Below are positions 27,298 through 37,211 of a stretch of DNA of 64,000 nucleotides, piece after piece; position 1 is the first letter of the stretch, and each line of letters starts with the position of its first letter. The translations under genes and the position numbers were made by a program. Source of the DNA: an uncultured Verrucomicrobiota bacterium (lineage in GTDB: Bacteria > Verrucomicrobiota > Verrucomicrobiia > Limisphaerales > JADLHS01); contig CALAYC010000215.1 in assembly GCA_937894935.1 (NCBI GenBank), positions 1-64,000 of the forward strand, read 5' to 3'. Below the pieces are notes generated by a model. The model was not told where the DNA came from and made no database searches. It was given only the letters and a program-made list of their open reading frames with translations.

Positions 27298-27329
27298 AAC
27301 GGCTGTCGTTTTTTGCGGCAGCCGTTTTT
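27298..27329 (+). terminator. Rho-independent terminator after the YceI gene
   Basis: AACGGCTG (27298-27305) pairs perfectly with CAGCCGTT (27319-27326), with a short loop and a following T-run. It ends transcription 20-50 bases past the YceI stop and before the convergent rhomboid gene. Confidence 0.85.
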
Positions 27330-27336
27330 CTTTGCC

Positions 27337-28200
27337 TCAATCAGTAGAAGTCGAGCGGCCGTGCACTTCGCGCGATAGTTGTTCCAATCGCTGTCGTTCT
27401 CGTGTGCTCAGACTGTGAATGCCGTTGCTGGCAGCTTTATCGAGCAACCGGTCAATCTCTGCCAGCTTTTCATTGCGACGACGATTTTCCGCGTAGCGTT
27501 TGGCGCGATCACCACCGAGTCCCACATCGTAACTCTCTGTTCGTGCGGTCAACCCTTGCAGAGGTTTTGTGATCAGCAGGAACAGGATGATTAGCGATAG
27601 CAGCAGAACGGTGACAAACATTCCTGGCGATGCCAGCACGATTTGCGGATAAAGCACTGTCGTGACGAGCAGCCCGACAATTGCTCCACCGAGATGCGCA
27701 TCATGGCCGACGTTGCCGATTCCTTTTCGATGGCCGTAGAACGACGCGAGGAGAAATAGAATCGCGTAAAGAAAAGTGGGAATCGGAATGATGAACATGT
27801 GCAGGATCGTGCCGTTCGGGAAAAGGAAGAGCGAAGCGAAGATGACGCCGCAAACACCGCCGGATGCGCCCAAGGCACGATATTGATGATGGCGGTGAAT
27901 TATCAGTGACAATAATGAGCCGCCGAGAATGGCGGAGAAATGAATGAGCAGTAAAGTGCCCCAGCCGTAAGCCCATTCGATGTTGCGCCCAAAGAAAAAG
28001 AAGCTGAACACGTTGACGCCAAAATGAAACCAGTCGCCATGAATGAATCCTGACGTCAGCAGCCGGTCATATTGTTTGCCGGTAAGAATTTCTTCCGGTT
28101 TAAACATCCAACGCTCCAACAGATCGCGACGTCGAAAAGCGATCCATGTCATCACTCCGGTAACGAGCAGGACCGCAGTTGTGATCGGAGGGAAATTCAT
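27337..28200 (-). CDS. Rhomboid-family intramembrane serine protease
   Basis: A 287-residue membrane protease starting at the ATG at 28200 (MNFPPITTAVLLVTG); a longer frame has no membrane or family character. It shows the rhomboid core: FHFGVNVFSFFFFGRNIE, the serine motif GASGGVCG and the histidine in DAHLGGAIVG, giving a Ser-His dyad within six helices. The C-terminus is a charged cytoplasmic tail (ERQRLEQLSREVHG). It cuts transmembrane substrates, which are unknown here. It is divergent from ilvH. Confidence 0.92.
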   Translation of the reverse strand: MNFPPITTAVLLVTGVMTWIAFRRRDLLERWMFKPEEILTGKQYDRLLTSGFIHGDWFHFGVNVFSFFFFGRNIEWAYGWGTLLLIHFSAILGGSLLSLIIHRHHQYRALGASGGVCGVIFASLFLFPNGTILHMFIIPIPTFLYAILFLLASFYGHRKGIGNVGHDAHLGGAIVGLLVTTVLYPQIVLASPGMFVTVLLLSLIILFLLITKPLQGLTARTESYDVGLGGDRAKRYAENRRRNEKLAEIDRLLDKAASNGIHSLSTRERQRLEQLSREVHGRSTSTD

Positions 28201-28390
28201 ACCGTCTGCGGCGTGATAATTTGCCGAAGCCAAGTCAGGCGGCAAGCCTGGTTCGCTGGCGAGAGCGACAAGGTGTATCTCATCGGAACAACGCGTCGCC
28301 GGGCTTGCGACAACAATCGGCGTTATTTTTGCAGATTGACCGGGTTTTGCACGCTGGCTACCCTCCGCCTCCCTGTAGAAACAGGGCTTT
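28201..28390. promoter_or_regulatory. Divergent rhomboid-ilvH leader region
   Basis: Contains promoters for both directions. A hairpin CCCTGT-AGAA-ACAGGG (28371-28386) sits only four bases before the ilvH ATG and would cover the ribosome-binding region, so it could modulate ilvH translation. I see no leader peptide rich in branched-chain codons and no T-box signature. Confidence 0.35.
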
Positions 28391-28864
28391 ATGCGACACA
28401 CCATTTCCATTTTGGTTGAGAACCGATTCGGCGTGCTGACCCGCGTGGCCGGGTTGTTCAGCGGCCGTGGTTACAACATCGAATCTCTGAATGTCGCGCC
28501 GACGCACGACAAAACCGCTTCGCGCATGACCGTAGTAACTCAAGGCGACGAAGCCACGTTGGAGCAGATCGTCAAGCAGTTAAATAAATTGCCCGACGTG
28601 CTCAAGGTGCAGGATTTTCGCGATGGCGAGTATGTCGATCGCGAACTCGTGCTCGTGAAGGTGAAGGTGGATTCCAAGGCCCGCGCTGAAGTGATGCAAA
28701 TTAGCGATATCTTCCGCGCCAAGATCGTGGACGTGCAGCCCAAGACGTTGACGATTGAAATCACCGGCGACGAAAGCAAGGTCGAGAAGTTCATCAGTCT
28801 GATGGACAATTTCGGCATCATCGAATTGACCCGCACCGGCAAAGCCGCGATGCCGCGTAAGTAA
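28391..28864 (+). CDS. ilvH: Acetolactate synthase small subunit
   Basis: Regulatory subunit (157 residues) of acetolactate synthase in valine, leucine and isoleucine synthesis. The N-terminal ACT domain begins [19 protein letters not shown] and contains [13 protein letters not shown]; the C-terminal part has VLVKVK and a [17 protein letters not shown] ending. It usually follows ilvB, but the upstream gene here is a divergent rhomboid, so the large subunit must lie elsewhere. ilvC follows 20 bases later. Confidence 0.95.
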   Translation: MRHTISILVENRFGVLTRVAGLFSGRGYNIESLNVAPTHDKTASRMTVVTQGDEATLEQIVKQLNKLPDVLKVQDFRDGEYVDRELVLVKVKVDSKARAEVMQISDIFRAKIVDVQPKTLTIEITGDESKVEKFISLMDNFGIIELTRTGKAAMPRK

Positions 28865-28884
28865 ATAAACCCGCAACTGAATTT

Positions 28885-29907
28885 ATGGCAAAAGTCTATA
28901 CCGACAAAGACGCCGATCTCGGCGTGTTGAAAAAGAAAACCCTCGCCGTGCTCGGCTTCGGCTCGCAAGGCCACGCCCACGCGCTCAACCTCAAAGACAG
29001 CGGCCTCAAGGTCATCATTGGCCTGTATGAAGGCAGCAAGTCGATTCCGGTCGCGAAGGAAAAAGGTTTTGAAGTTGTCAGCACCGCTGAAGCGGTCAAG
29101 CGCGCCGACGTGATCATGGTCGCGCTGCCTGACACCAAACAACCTGCTTGTTACAAAAAGGACATCGAGCCGAATCTCACCAAAGGCAAGACGCTCGTGT
29201 TCAGCCACGGTTTTTCGATTCATTTCAAGACCATTGTTCCGCCGAAAAACGTGAACGTGATCATGGTCGCGCCGAAGGGTCCGGGGCACACCGTTCGTCG
29301 TCAATATGTCGAAGGCAAAGGCGTGCCGAGCCTGATCGCCGTTTATCAGAATCCCGGTAAAGACGCGAAGAAGATTGCGCTTGCCTGGGCCAAAGGCATC
29401 GGCGGCACTCGTGCTGGCGTCATCGAAACCAACTTCAGGGAAGAAACCGAAACTGATTTGTTCGGCGAACAAACAGTGCTTTGCGGGGGCGCAAGCGCGC
29501 TGGTGCAAGCCGGTTTCGAAACGCTCGTTGAGGCGGGTTACTCGCCGGAGATGGCGTATTTCGAGTGCTTGCATGAACTGAAATTGATCGTGGATTTGAT
29601 GAACGAATCCGGCATCAGCGGCATGCGCTTCTCGATTTCTGAAACTGCCAAGTGGGGCGACATCACAGTCGGTCCGAAGATTATCGACGCGAGCGTGAAG
29701 AAACGCATGAAGGCGGCGTTGAAAGACATCCAATCCGGTAAGTTCGCCAAGGAATGGGTCAAGGAATACCAATCCGGTTACAAGCGCTACAACGCGCTGC
29801 TCAAGAAGGGTGAACAACATCCGATTGAGAAGACCGGTGCGAAACTCCGCGCGCTCATGCCGTGGATGGGCAAGAAGAACATCAAAGGCGCGCAAGCGGC
29901 TTACTGA
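28885..29907 (+). CDS. ilvC: Ketol-acid reductoisomerase
   Basis: Class I enzyme of 340 residues that converts acetolactate or acetohydroxybutyrate to dihydroxy acids using NADPH and magnesium. The Rossmann motif [17 protein letters not shown] is near residues 24-40, [10 protein letters not shown] follows, and the C-terminal knotted helical domain holds [17 protein letters not shown]. It forms an ilvHC unit and is followed by a strong terminator. No abnormality. Confidence 0.97.
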   Translation: MAKVYTDKDADLGVLKKKTLAVLGFGSQGHAHALNLKDSGLKVIIGLYEGSKSIPVAKEKGFEVVSTAEAVKRADVIMVALPDTKQPACYKKDIEPNLTKGKTLVFSHGFSIHFKTIVPPKNVNVIMVAPKGPGHTVRRQYVEGKGVPSLIAVYQNPGKDAKKIALAWAKGIGGTRAGVIETNFREETETDLFGEQTVLCGGASALVQAGFETLVEAGYSPEMAYFECLHELKLIVDLMNESGISGMRFSISETAKWGDITVGPKIIDASVKKRMKAALKDIQSGKFAKEWVKEYQSGYKRYNALLKKGEQHPIEKTGAKLRALMPWMGKKNIKGAQAAY

Positions 29908-29925
29908 TGAGTCAGATTCTCCAGC

Positions 29926-29957
29926 GCCGTCGCAGTGAAAACTGCGGCGGCTTTTTT
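29926..29957 (+). terminator. Rho-independent terminator after ilvC
   Basis: GCCGTCGCAGT (29926-29936), loop GAAA, then ACTGCGGCGGC (29941-29951), an 11-base stem with one G-T pair, and TTTTTTG. A textbook terminator 19 bases after the ilvC stop. Confidence 0.92.
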
Positions 29958-30081
29958 GTTTTGGGCACGCAGCAGAGTTAGGCTGGAAAGCACTCTTTCA
30001 ATGTACGGAATTCCGAAAGCGCTGTCATCGCCGCGCTTTGCCGGGCGCAGTCCAAGATGTTTCGGTGCGTTGCTGAAGTTT
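29958..30081. other. Hairpin-rich intergenic spacer
   Basis: About 120 bases between the ilvC terminator and the convergent pseudoprotease gene. It contains AAAGCGC (30016-30022) paired with GCGCTTT (30033-30039) and a GGAATTCC palindrome just before. No open frame has coding character. It could be a degenerate dispersed repeat, but only one copy lies in this window. Confidence 0.35.
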
Positions 30082-31571
30082 TTAATTCGCTGCGGATTTA
30101 GGCGGGGCGATTTGGATCGCTTGTGAAATACCGAAGCGTTCGAGGATGCGTTGGGTGGCTTCGCGTTCCGGTTTTCCAGCGGCGAGAATCATCCGTTGCA
30201 ACGTGTCATTAGGCGTGAAGTCAATGACGTGGAAATCGCCTGCGGGTTGTTTTAAGGCTTCGCGGAGATCGCTCAGGGAAGTGATGCGCCGCCCATTGAC
30301 TTTGTCCACCACGTAACCGCGATATTCCTGATAACCGATGTTGAAGCGGTCAGGCAGGACTTGCGAGAGGATGACGAGCGACGGCTGTTCTTTGGTGGCT
30401 TCGTTGTCGCGATAGTAATTGAAGCGGAACGGCGCATTGCGTTGCCATTCGTTGCCCCAGCGTTGCAGATAGGGAACGGTGAGCGGTTGAAAAACGAGGC
30501 CGCCGACAATCAGGTAATCGGGTGGTTGATCGTAAACGCCGAGCGGGACGAGGAGATTGGTGTAATCGTATTTAGGCAGGCGATAGCTGATTTCCTGAGC
30601 TTTGCCATCGCGCCAGATTTTCATTTTGATTTCGTCACCAGCCCAATGCCGCCGCGTGGCGAGATTTTCCAACATCAACTGACCGTAGTCCGGATCGAAG
30701 TAATCGCCTTCGGTATCAATCGCGAAACCGTCAATTTCCAGAATGATGTCGCGTTCTCTAAAAACCAACGGGTGATCGTCGGGACGCGGAGGCACATCAA
30801 TGACCAACACACCACGCGGTGCACCCGGAAGTTTTAGATTTGCGAGGGAAGCGGGATTTTCCGCCGGTTGCCAATAAAAGTGGAAATAGCCGAGGGCACG
30901 TTCGGGGCCGGAGCGACGGGCGTCCAGAATGCGTTGCACAAACGACGCGGGAATAACGCGACACGTGCGGCCTTGTTGTTGAGCGATGAGACCGACGACT
31001 TGAGAGTTTGCGATGACGGGTTCACCAAGCCCGGCAGCCTGAATGTCTGAAGCGATTTCCATTTGCACATGACTGATTTCGCTGAACTGGCTTTTGCGCA
31101 CCGTGAACTGGGTGAATTCCGCCTGGCGAACTTCGAGTTTGCCTTCGCGCCAACGAAGAATCTGCAGCGGTGTGCCTTCGCTGGCGGGTTTCGCGGCGAA
31201 GGCGGCGGGGCGCAGGTCGGCGCGGAATTCTTCATCGGTAATCGTCAGCACGGCGAGATTGGCGTAGTAATCCACCCACGCGACTGTGGCGATGACCCAC
31301 GGACCGCGACCGCCTTTCTGCACGCGAACCAAAGTTCGGTCGGAAAGACTTTCGGACGTGGTGAGAATTTGTTGGTCCGCGACGACGAGCCCCATTTTGA
31401 CGGCCAATTCGTTGCGCGTGTTCCAGGGTTGGTAGTAATCGTACGCCCGGCGCGTGACTTCAATGCGCACGACCGATTTCTCCCATTGCGCCGCGGTGTT
31501 GGCAGGCGTGGTTTGCGGCAACGCAGTGGTTGCCGCGGTAAAAAACAGAATTAAAGCGAATATAGAATTTT

Positions 31572-31575
<4 letters not shown>
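30082..31575 (-). CDS. Catalytically dead HtrA-like protein with PDZ domains
   Basis: An exported protein of 497 residues (signal peptide ending near ALPQ) with a degraded trypsin-like domain and PDZ-like regions. Aligned with the neighbouring active HtrA-like protein, the histidine motif TNAHVV is replaced by LTTSESL (residues 71-77), the aspartate in DLAIL by N106 in NLAVL, and GNSGGP by AGLGEP (Ser to Leu183), so all three catalytic residues are missing. The C-terminal PDZ region (GYVVDKVNGRRITSLSDLREAL) is preserved. Its start overlaps the active protease's stop by four bases. It may bind or regulate substrates for the active partner, which is inference. Confidence 0.82.
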
Positions 31576-33023
<1,448 letters not shown>

Positions 33024-33152
33024 GGTCGCAAAGTGAAAGCTGTTCTCGGTCAGGTCAAGGTATTATGCGAGAGTTTTGTAAATCTGCGCCGCGTGCGGGC
33101 TGTGGTTGAAAGGTTCGAGCGGAAGGATTTGGTGACAACTTAAGGCGAAAAG

Positions 33153-33713
33153 ATGAACAAAACTGAAAAAGAGAAAATGCTGGCGGGTGAACTTTACAAT
33201 CCGCTGGATGCGGAATTGTCCTGCGAACGACAGCGCGGTCGCGAGTTGTGTGCGAAGCTCAACGCGACCAGGGCAACGCAATCTGAGGAGCGAGCTCGCA
33301 TCATCGCGGAATTGTTTCATGCTGCGCCTGAGGCCTGGATCGAGCCGCCGTTCTTTTGCGATTACGGAAGCAACATCACGCTGGGGCGAAAAGTTTTCTT
33401 CAACTTCAATTGCGTGGTGCTGGATGTGATGCCGGTGGTGATTGGCGATTTTTCGTTGTTCGGTCCAGCGGTGCAAATTTACACGGCGATGCATCCGATG
33501 GACGCTGCGGAGCGAAGGAAGGGACTTGAGTTCGCGCGAGCCGTTCGTATTGGAGCGGATGTGTGGGTTGGTGGCGGGGCGATTATTTGTCCCGGCGTAA
33601 CGATTGGCGATCGCGCGGTGATTGGCGCGGGCAGTGTCGTGACGCGCGATATTCCACCGGATGTTTTCGCAGCGGGGAATCCGTGTCGCGTCATCCGCTC
33701 GTTGGTTGGTTAA
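33153..33713 (+). CDS. Maltose O-acetyltransferase-like sugar acetyltransferase
   Basis: Left-handed beta-helix acetyltransferase of 186 residues of the Maa/LacA/NodL family. It has an N-terminal Mac domain (EKMLAGELYNPLDAELSCER) and hexapeptide repeats including PFFCDYGSNITLG, the catalytic histidine in IYTAMHP and GVTIGDRAVIGAGSVVTRDIP. It transfers acetyl from acetyl-CoA to a sugar hydroxyl. It is divergent from the HtrA gene. Confidence 0.93.
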   Translation: MNKTEKEKMLAGELYNPLDAELSCERQRGRELCAKLNATRATQSEERARIIAELFHAAPEAWIEPPFFCDYGSNITLGRKVFFNFNCVVLDVMPVVIGDFSLFGPAVQIYTAMHPMDAAERRKGLEFARAVRIGADVWVGGGAIICPGVTIGDRAVIGAGSVVTRDIPPDVFAAGNPCRVIRSLVG

Positions 33714-33827
33714 GAAGAAGTTTAACCATCAATGAGCCTGGGAACGTAAAGTAGCTATCTTTGTGCTTGCAGTTGGAAGAAGGTTGTCGCGTCATTCGGG
33801 CATTCTCAATTCGGAAGTCGGGCCACT

Positions 33828-36800
33828 ATGCGATTTTTATCAGTAGCCGAACGGGAGCTGCGGGCGGCAGCGCGGCGACGTTTCACGTACCTTGCGCGTT
33901 GGATGACCGGTTTGGGCTTTTTCGGACTGCTGGTGTGGCTGCTTTGGGTGATGGGCGGGCTGACGAATCGCGGCGACGCCGCAGAAATTCTTCACGTTTT
34001 TGCGGTCATCACGTTTCTCTATTGCTTGCTCTTCGGGACGGCGCGGACGGCGGATTGCATCAGCTCCGAGCGACGCGACGGCACGTTGGGATTGTTGTTT
34101 CTTACGAATCTGAACAGCGCGGAAGTTGTTATCGGCAAACTGTGTTCGCACGCGTTGGCCAGTGTGTATGCACTGCTGGCAATTTTCCCAATCATGGCGT
34201 TGCCGCTGTTGATGGGCGGCATCACGGGAACGGAATTTTTTCACACGGTTCTCGCATTGATGAATGCGATTTTCGCGTCGCTGGTTGCGGGATTAATCGC
34301 TTCAGTGATGTTCACACGACAATTTCCGGCGGTCGCATTTGCAGTGGGGTTAATGGCGATCTGGGGACTGGGGTCGTTGGGCATCGCGGGCATCATCGCC
34401 GAACACAAAGGCAATCCGCTGCTCGTGCAAGGCTTCGCGGTTATCTGTCCGCTTTACGCGCTGCTGACGGCCGATGGCTCGCGGATCTTCGGCGCAAATC
34501 TCTTTTGGGAATCGCTCGCCGCGGTGGCGACGCTCTCGGTGCTTGGATGTGTTTGGGCAACGTGGCGGCTGTCGCGAACATGGCGGGATCGGCCAGCGGT
34601 GGTGCGGGCGAAAGGCAGTTGGAAATTCTGGCAGCGTCGTAAGGCAACGACCGCCAAACCCACCAATCCACGACTGCGGCAACGGTTACTTGATGTGAAT
34701 CCGTTTTATTGGTTGGCGGGTCGAAAACTGGTCAGTGCGCCCATCTTCATGATTCTGATGCTGCTGTTGGTGTTGCTGACCGTGACCGTGACCGTGCCAT
34801 TTTTTCAGTCCACGTTCCGACGGCAAAGTGACTTCGCGCCGATGATCGGTTGTTTGCTGGGATGGCTGTGGACGGTGTTGGCGGCGCATGTTCTGACGCT
34901 TTATTACGCGGCGATGATTTCTTCGCAGCGTCTGGCGGAGGATAAACAGACCGGTGCTCTGGAAATGATTCTCTGTACGCCGACGACCGAGCGAGCGATT
35001 TCGCGAGGGCTATGGCAGGCGTTTTTTCGGCGTATGACTTTTCCGGCGGGCGCGGTGGTGTTGCTGCATGGCGCGTTTCTGTGGTTGATCATGGTGATGT
35101 GTACGTTCGAGCCGCCGACCAATCAAAGAAGTGTCCAGGGAAATGGAACTCCCGGTGAATACTTCTGGGCAATCCTGTGGAACGAACCGGTGCGTGGCAT
35201 AGCGTTGGACTGGGAGTTTATAATGCTTATGCGCGTGGTGATTTTTCTGTTGCCGTCGGCGTTTCTAATCTGGATTACGCTGGGTTGGGTGGGGCGTTGG
35301 TTGGGGTTGAAAATGAAACATCCTGGTTTCGCACCGCTGCTGGCGCTCGCGTTGACGTTCATTCCACCTATCATCGGCTTCTCAATCCTGTGTTACATCG
35401 CGGATAAACTGGGGTTCTTTCGTGGCTCGAATCGCCAAACAGCGCCAATCGTCATCTTGAGCGCGTTTGCCTGGGGCAGCGGTTATTGTCTGTTGCTTTG
35501 CCTGTGGGCGGCGGACCGGTTGCGGAATGAGTTTCGTCACATTGTTACGAGCCGATTTCAACCGATGGCGCGGAGGCGATGGTGGGTGCCGAATTGGCGG
35601 CTGATGTTGCGGTTTGCGCTCTGGCTGATGGCGATTGGTGGCGGAATGGTCGTGCTGGTGGTGGGATATTACGCGGTTCAAAACTGGAATCTGCAACGCA
35701 ATTGGAAAAAGTTTCAGGCCGAGGTGCAACAGCGCGGTGACAGGCCTGACTTTCCGCTGGTGCAACCCACGCGTGTGCCGGAGGCAGAAAATCTGGCGAT
35801 GCATCCAGTTTTCCAACAGTCCTTACGCGAGGTGCAGTCGTTCGGTGGACAGACGTTGGGTTCGCTCGTCTTTCGGCTTTCGAATCTGCAAGATCCGTAT
35901 CAACGTTGGCCGACAGATGCGACTGCGCCGTGGCCGACCCGAAAATTCTTCCCGCTCGATGAGCATGCGCGTTGGATAGAGAGTTCTCGCAAATTCGGCG
36001 TAAGTACCAATCGCGCCGAAATGGCAACGGCCATGCTGGCGGACCTTGCGAAATATCGGGAGGCGCTGAGCGAATTTGCGGAAGCGGCGAAGCTGCCGTA
36101 TTACCAGACCCGAACGAATTGCGACGTGGAGACGGTGATTCGCAGTGATCAACCGGAAAGTGTGCTGTTGGAGCGAGTGCATTTTATTTTTGCGTTGCGA
36201 GCCAGTGCGGCGTTGGCGACGGGTGACCACGATGCGGCGGCGGTTGATGTTCTGACTGGATTACGATTGGCGCGATTGGCGCGACAGACGCTCGATGCGC
36301 GGGCGGCGTTGCGACAACAGATTTTGCTGGTGCGAACCTTGCAACCGTTGTGGGAAGGAATGTGCGAACAGCGGTGGACCGCAACGGAGTTGACGCAGTT
36401 TGAATCTGAGTTGCGGCGATTTACTTTGTTGACGGATTACACCAACGACGTGCGACGCGTCGTGCAGGCGCATTTGCAATTGTGGAGTCGTTTTCCGGAT
36501 TTGCCGTCCCATCTGCGGCAGATCCCAAGTTCCAATGGTAATTCCTATTCCACCCGTTCGCATTGGCAACACGAGCCTGGCAACTGGTGGTATGAGCGCT
36601 GTCGGCTTTTGCACGCCGCCGGAGAAAGAGCCATCGCTAAACTGGATATTGAGAATGGCTGGGCGTCTCTCGACCGAGGAACTGATTATCTGCACGACCT
36701 GCCGTTGAACGACGATGTTTTCACACTGTTGCAACCGTATCCATGGAACAATCCGCGTCCGACGACGCTGGCGTTTGCGCAGGCGGCGTTGAATCAGGCG

Positions 36801-37064
36801 CTCATCGCCTGCGCGTTGGAGCGATACCGGCTCGCGCGCGGGAGTTATCCGGAAAAGTTGTCGCAGCTCGTTTCGGAATATTTGCCGGAAATTCCGCCTG
36901 ACCCGGTCGCTCGTCGTCCGATGAGTTACGAACGAAATCCTGCGGGTCGCTATACGCTCCGCAGCTTCGGTGTGGATCGGGAGGATGATCGAGTCAGGAA
37001 AGTAAACGACGACTGGCTCTGGACTTATCCGACCAATCAACCGAGCGTCGGTCCGGGTAAATGA
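33828..37064 (+). CDS. ABC-2-type permease fused to a large soluble domain
   Basis: A 1078-residue protein. Residues 1-250 and 280-590 each look like an ABC-2 permease half with several helices; ISSERRDGTLGLLFLT and LAEDKQTGALEMILCTP are the typical membrane-coupling segments repeated in the two halves. A further helix near 605-625 (FALWLMAIGGGMVVLVVGYYAV) leads to a soluble C-terminal region of about 430 residues. This region parallels the separate 521-residue protein at 2764-4329: an anchor helix, an Ala/Leu helical middle, and a terminal LARGSYPEKLSQLVSEYLPE...PPDPVARRPMSYE. No partner ATPase is adjacent. The cargo is unknown. Confidence 0.8.
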   Translation: MRFLSVAERELRAAARRRFTYLARWMTGLGFFGLLVWLLWVMGGLTNRGDAAEILHVFAVITFLYCLLFGTARTADCISSERRDGTLGLLFLTNLNSAEVVIGKLCSHALASVYALLAIFPIMALPLLMGGITGTEFFHTVLALMNAIFASLVAGLIASVMFTRQFPAVAFAVGLMAIWGLGSLGIAGIIAEHKGNPLLVQGFAVICPLYALLTADGSRIFGANLFWESLAAVATLSVLGCVWATWRLSRTWRDRPAVVRAKGSWKFWQRRKATTAKPTNPRLRQRLLDVNPFYWLAGRKLVSAPIFMILMLLLVLLTVTVTVPFFQSTFRRQSDFAPMIGCLLGWLWTVLAAHVLTLYYAAMISSQRLAEDKQTGALEMILCTPTTERAISRGLWQAFFRRMTFPAGAVVLLHGAFLWLIMVMCTFEPPTNQRSVQGNGTPGEYFWAILWNEPVRGIALDWEFIMLMRVVIFLLPSAFLIWITLGWVGRWLGLKMKHPGFAPLLALALTFIPPIIGFSILCYIADKLGFFRGSNRQTAPIVILSAFAWGSGYCLLLCLWAADRLRNEFRHIVTSRFQPMARRRWWVPNWRLMLRFALWLMAIGGGMVVLVVGYYAVQNWNLQRNWKKFQAEVQQRGDRPDFPLVQPTRVPEAENLAMHPVFQQSLREVQSFGGQTLGSLVFRLSNLQDPYQRWPTDATAPWPTRKFFPLDEHARWIESSRKFGVSTNRAEMATAMLADLAKYREALSEFAEAAKLPYYQTRTNCDVETVIRSDQPESVLLERVHFIFALRASAALATGDHDAAAVDVLTGLRLARLARQTLDARAALRQQILLVRTLQPLWEGMCEQRWTATELTQFESELRRFTLLTDYTNDVRRVVQAHLQLWSRFPDLPSHLRQIPSSNGNSYSTRSHWQHEPGNWWYERCRLLHAAGERAIAKLDIENGWASLDRGTDYLHDLPLNDDVFTLLQPYPWNNPRPTTLAFAQAALNQALIACALERYRLARGSYPEKLSQLVSEYLPEIPPDPVARRPMSYERNPAGRYTLRSFGVDREDDRVRKVNDDWLWTYPTNQPSVGPGK

Positions 37065-37211
37065 TGTTGCGGCGGTTGTTTCTTCAATTTGCGTCCCCCT
37101 TTCCGGCGATGGCTCACGATGGTTGAAGCTGTTAACGTGCGCCATCCCTCGCGAGCGGTTCGTGCTTTTGTCGCACGGCAAAGATCGTCGGAGGAATTCG
37201 CCACGTTGCCC

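Noticed and set aside
28540..29895. Long minus-strand open frame opposite ilvC and ilvH
   Set aside because: It mirrors the codon structure of the clear plus-strand genes; the product has no recognisable domain and composition of a shadow frame.
33761..34642. Open frame before and inside the ABC-2 permease gene
   Set aside because: It overlaps the permease in another frame and has no membrane or family pattern.
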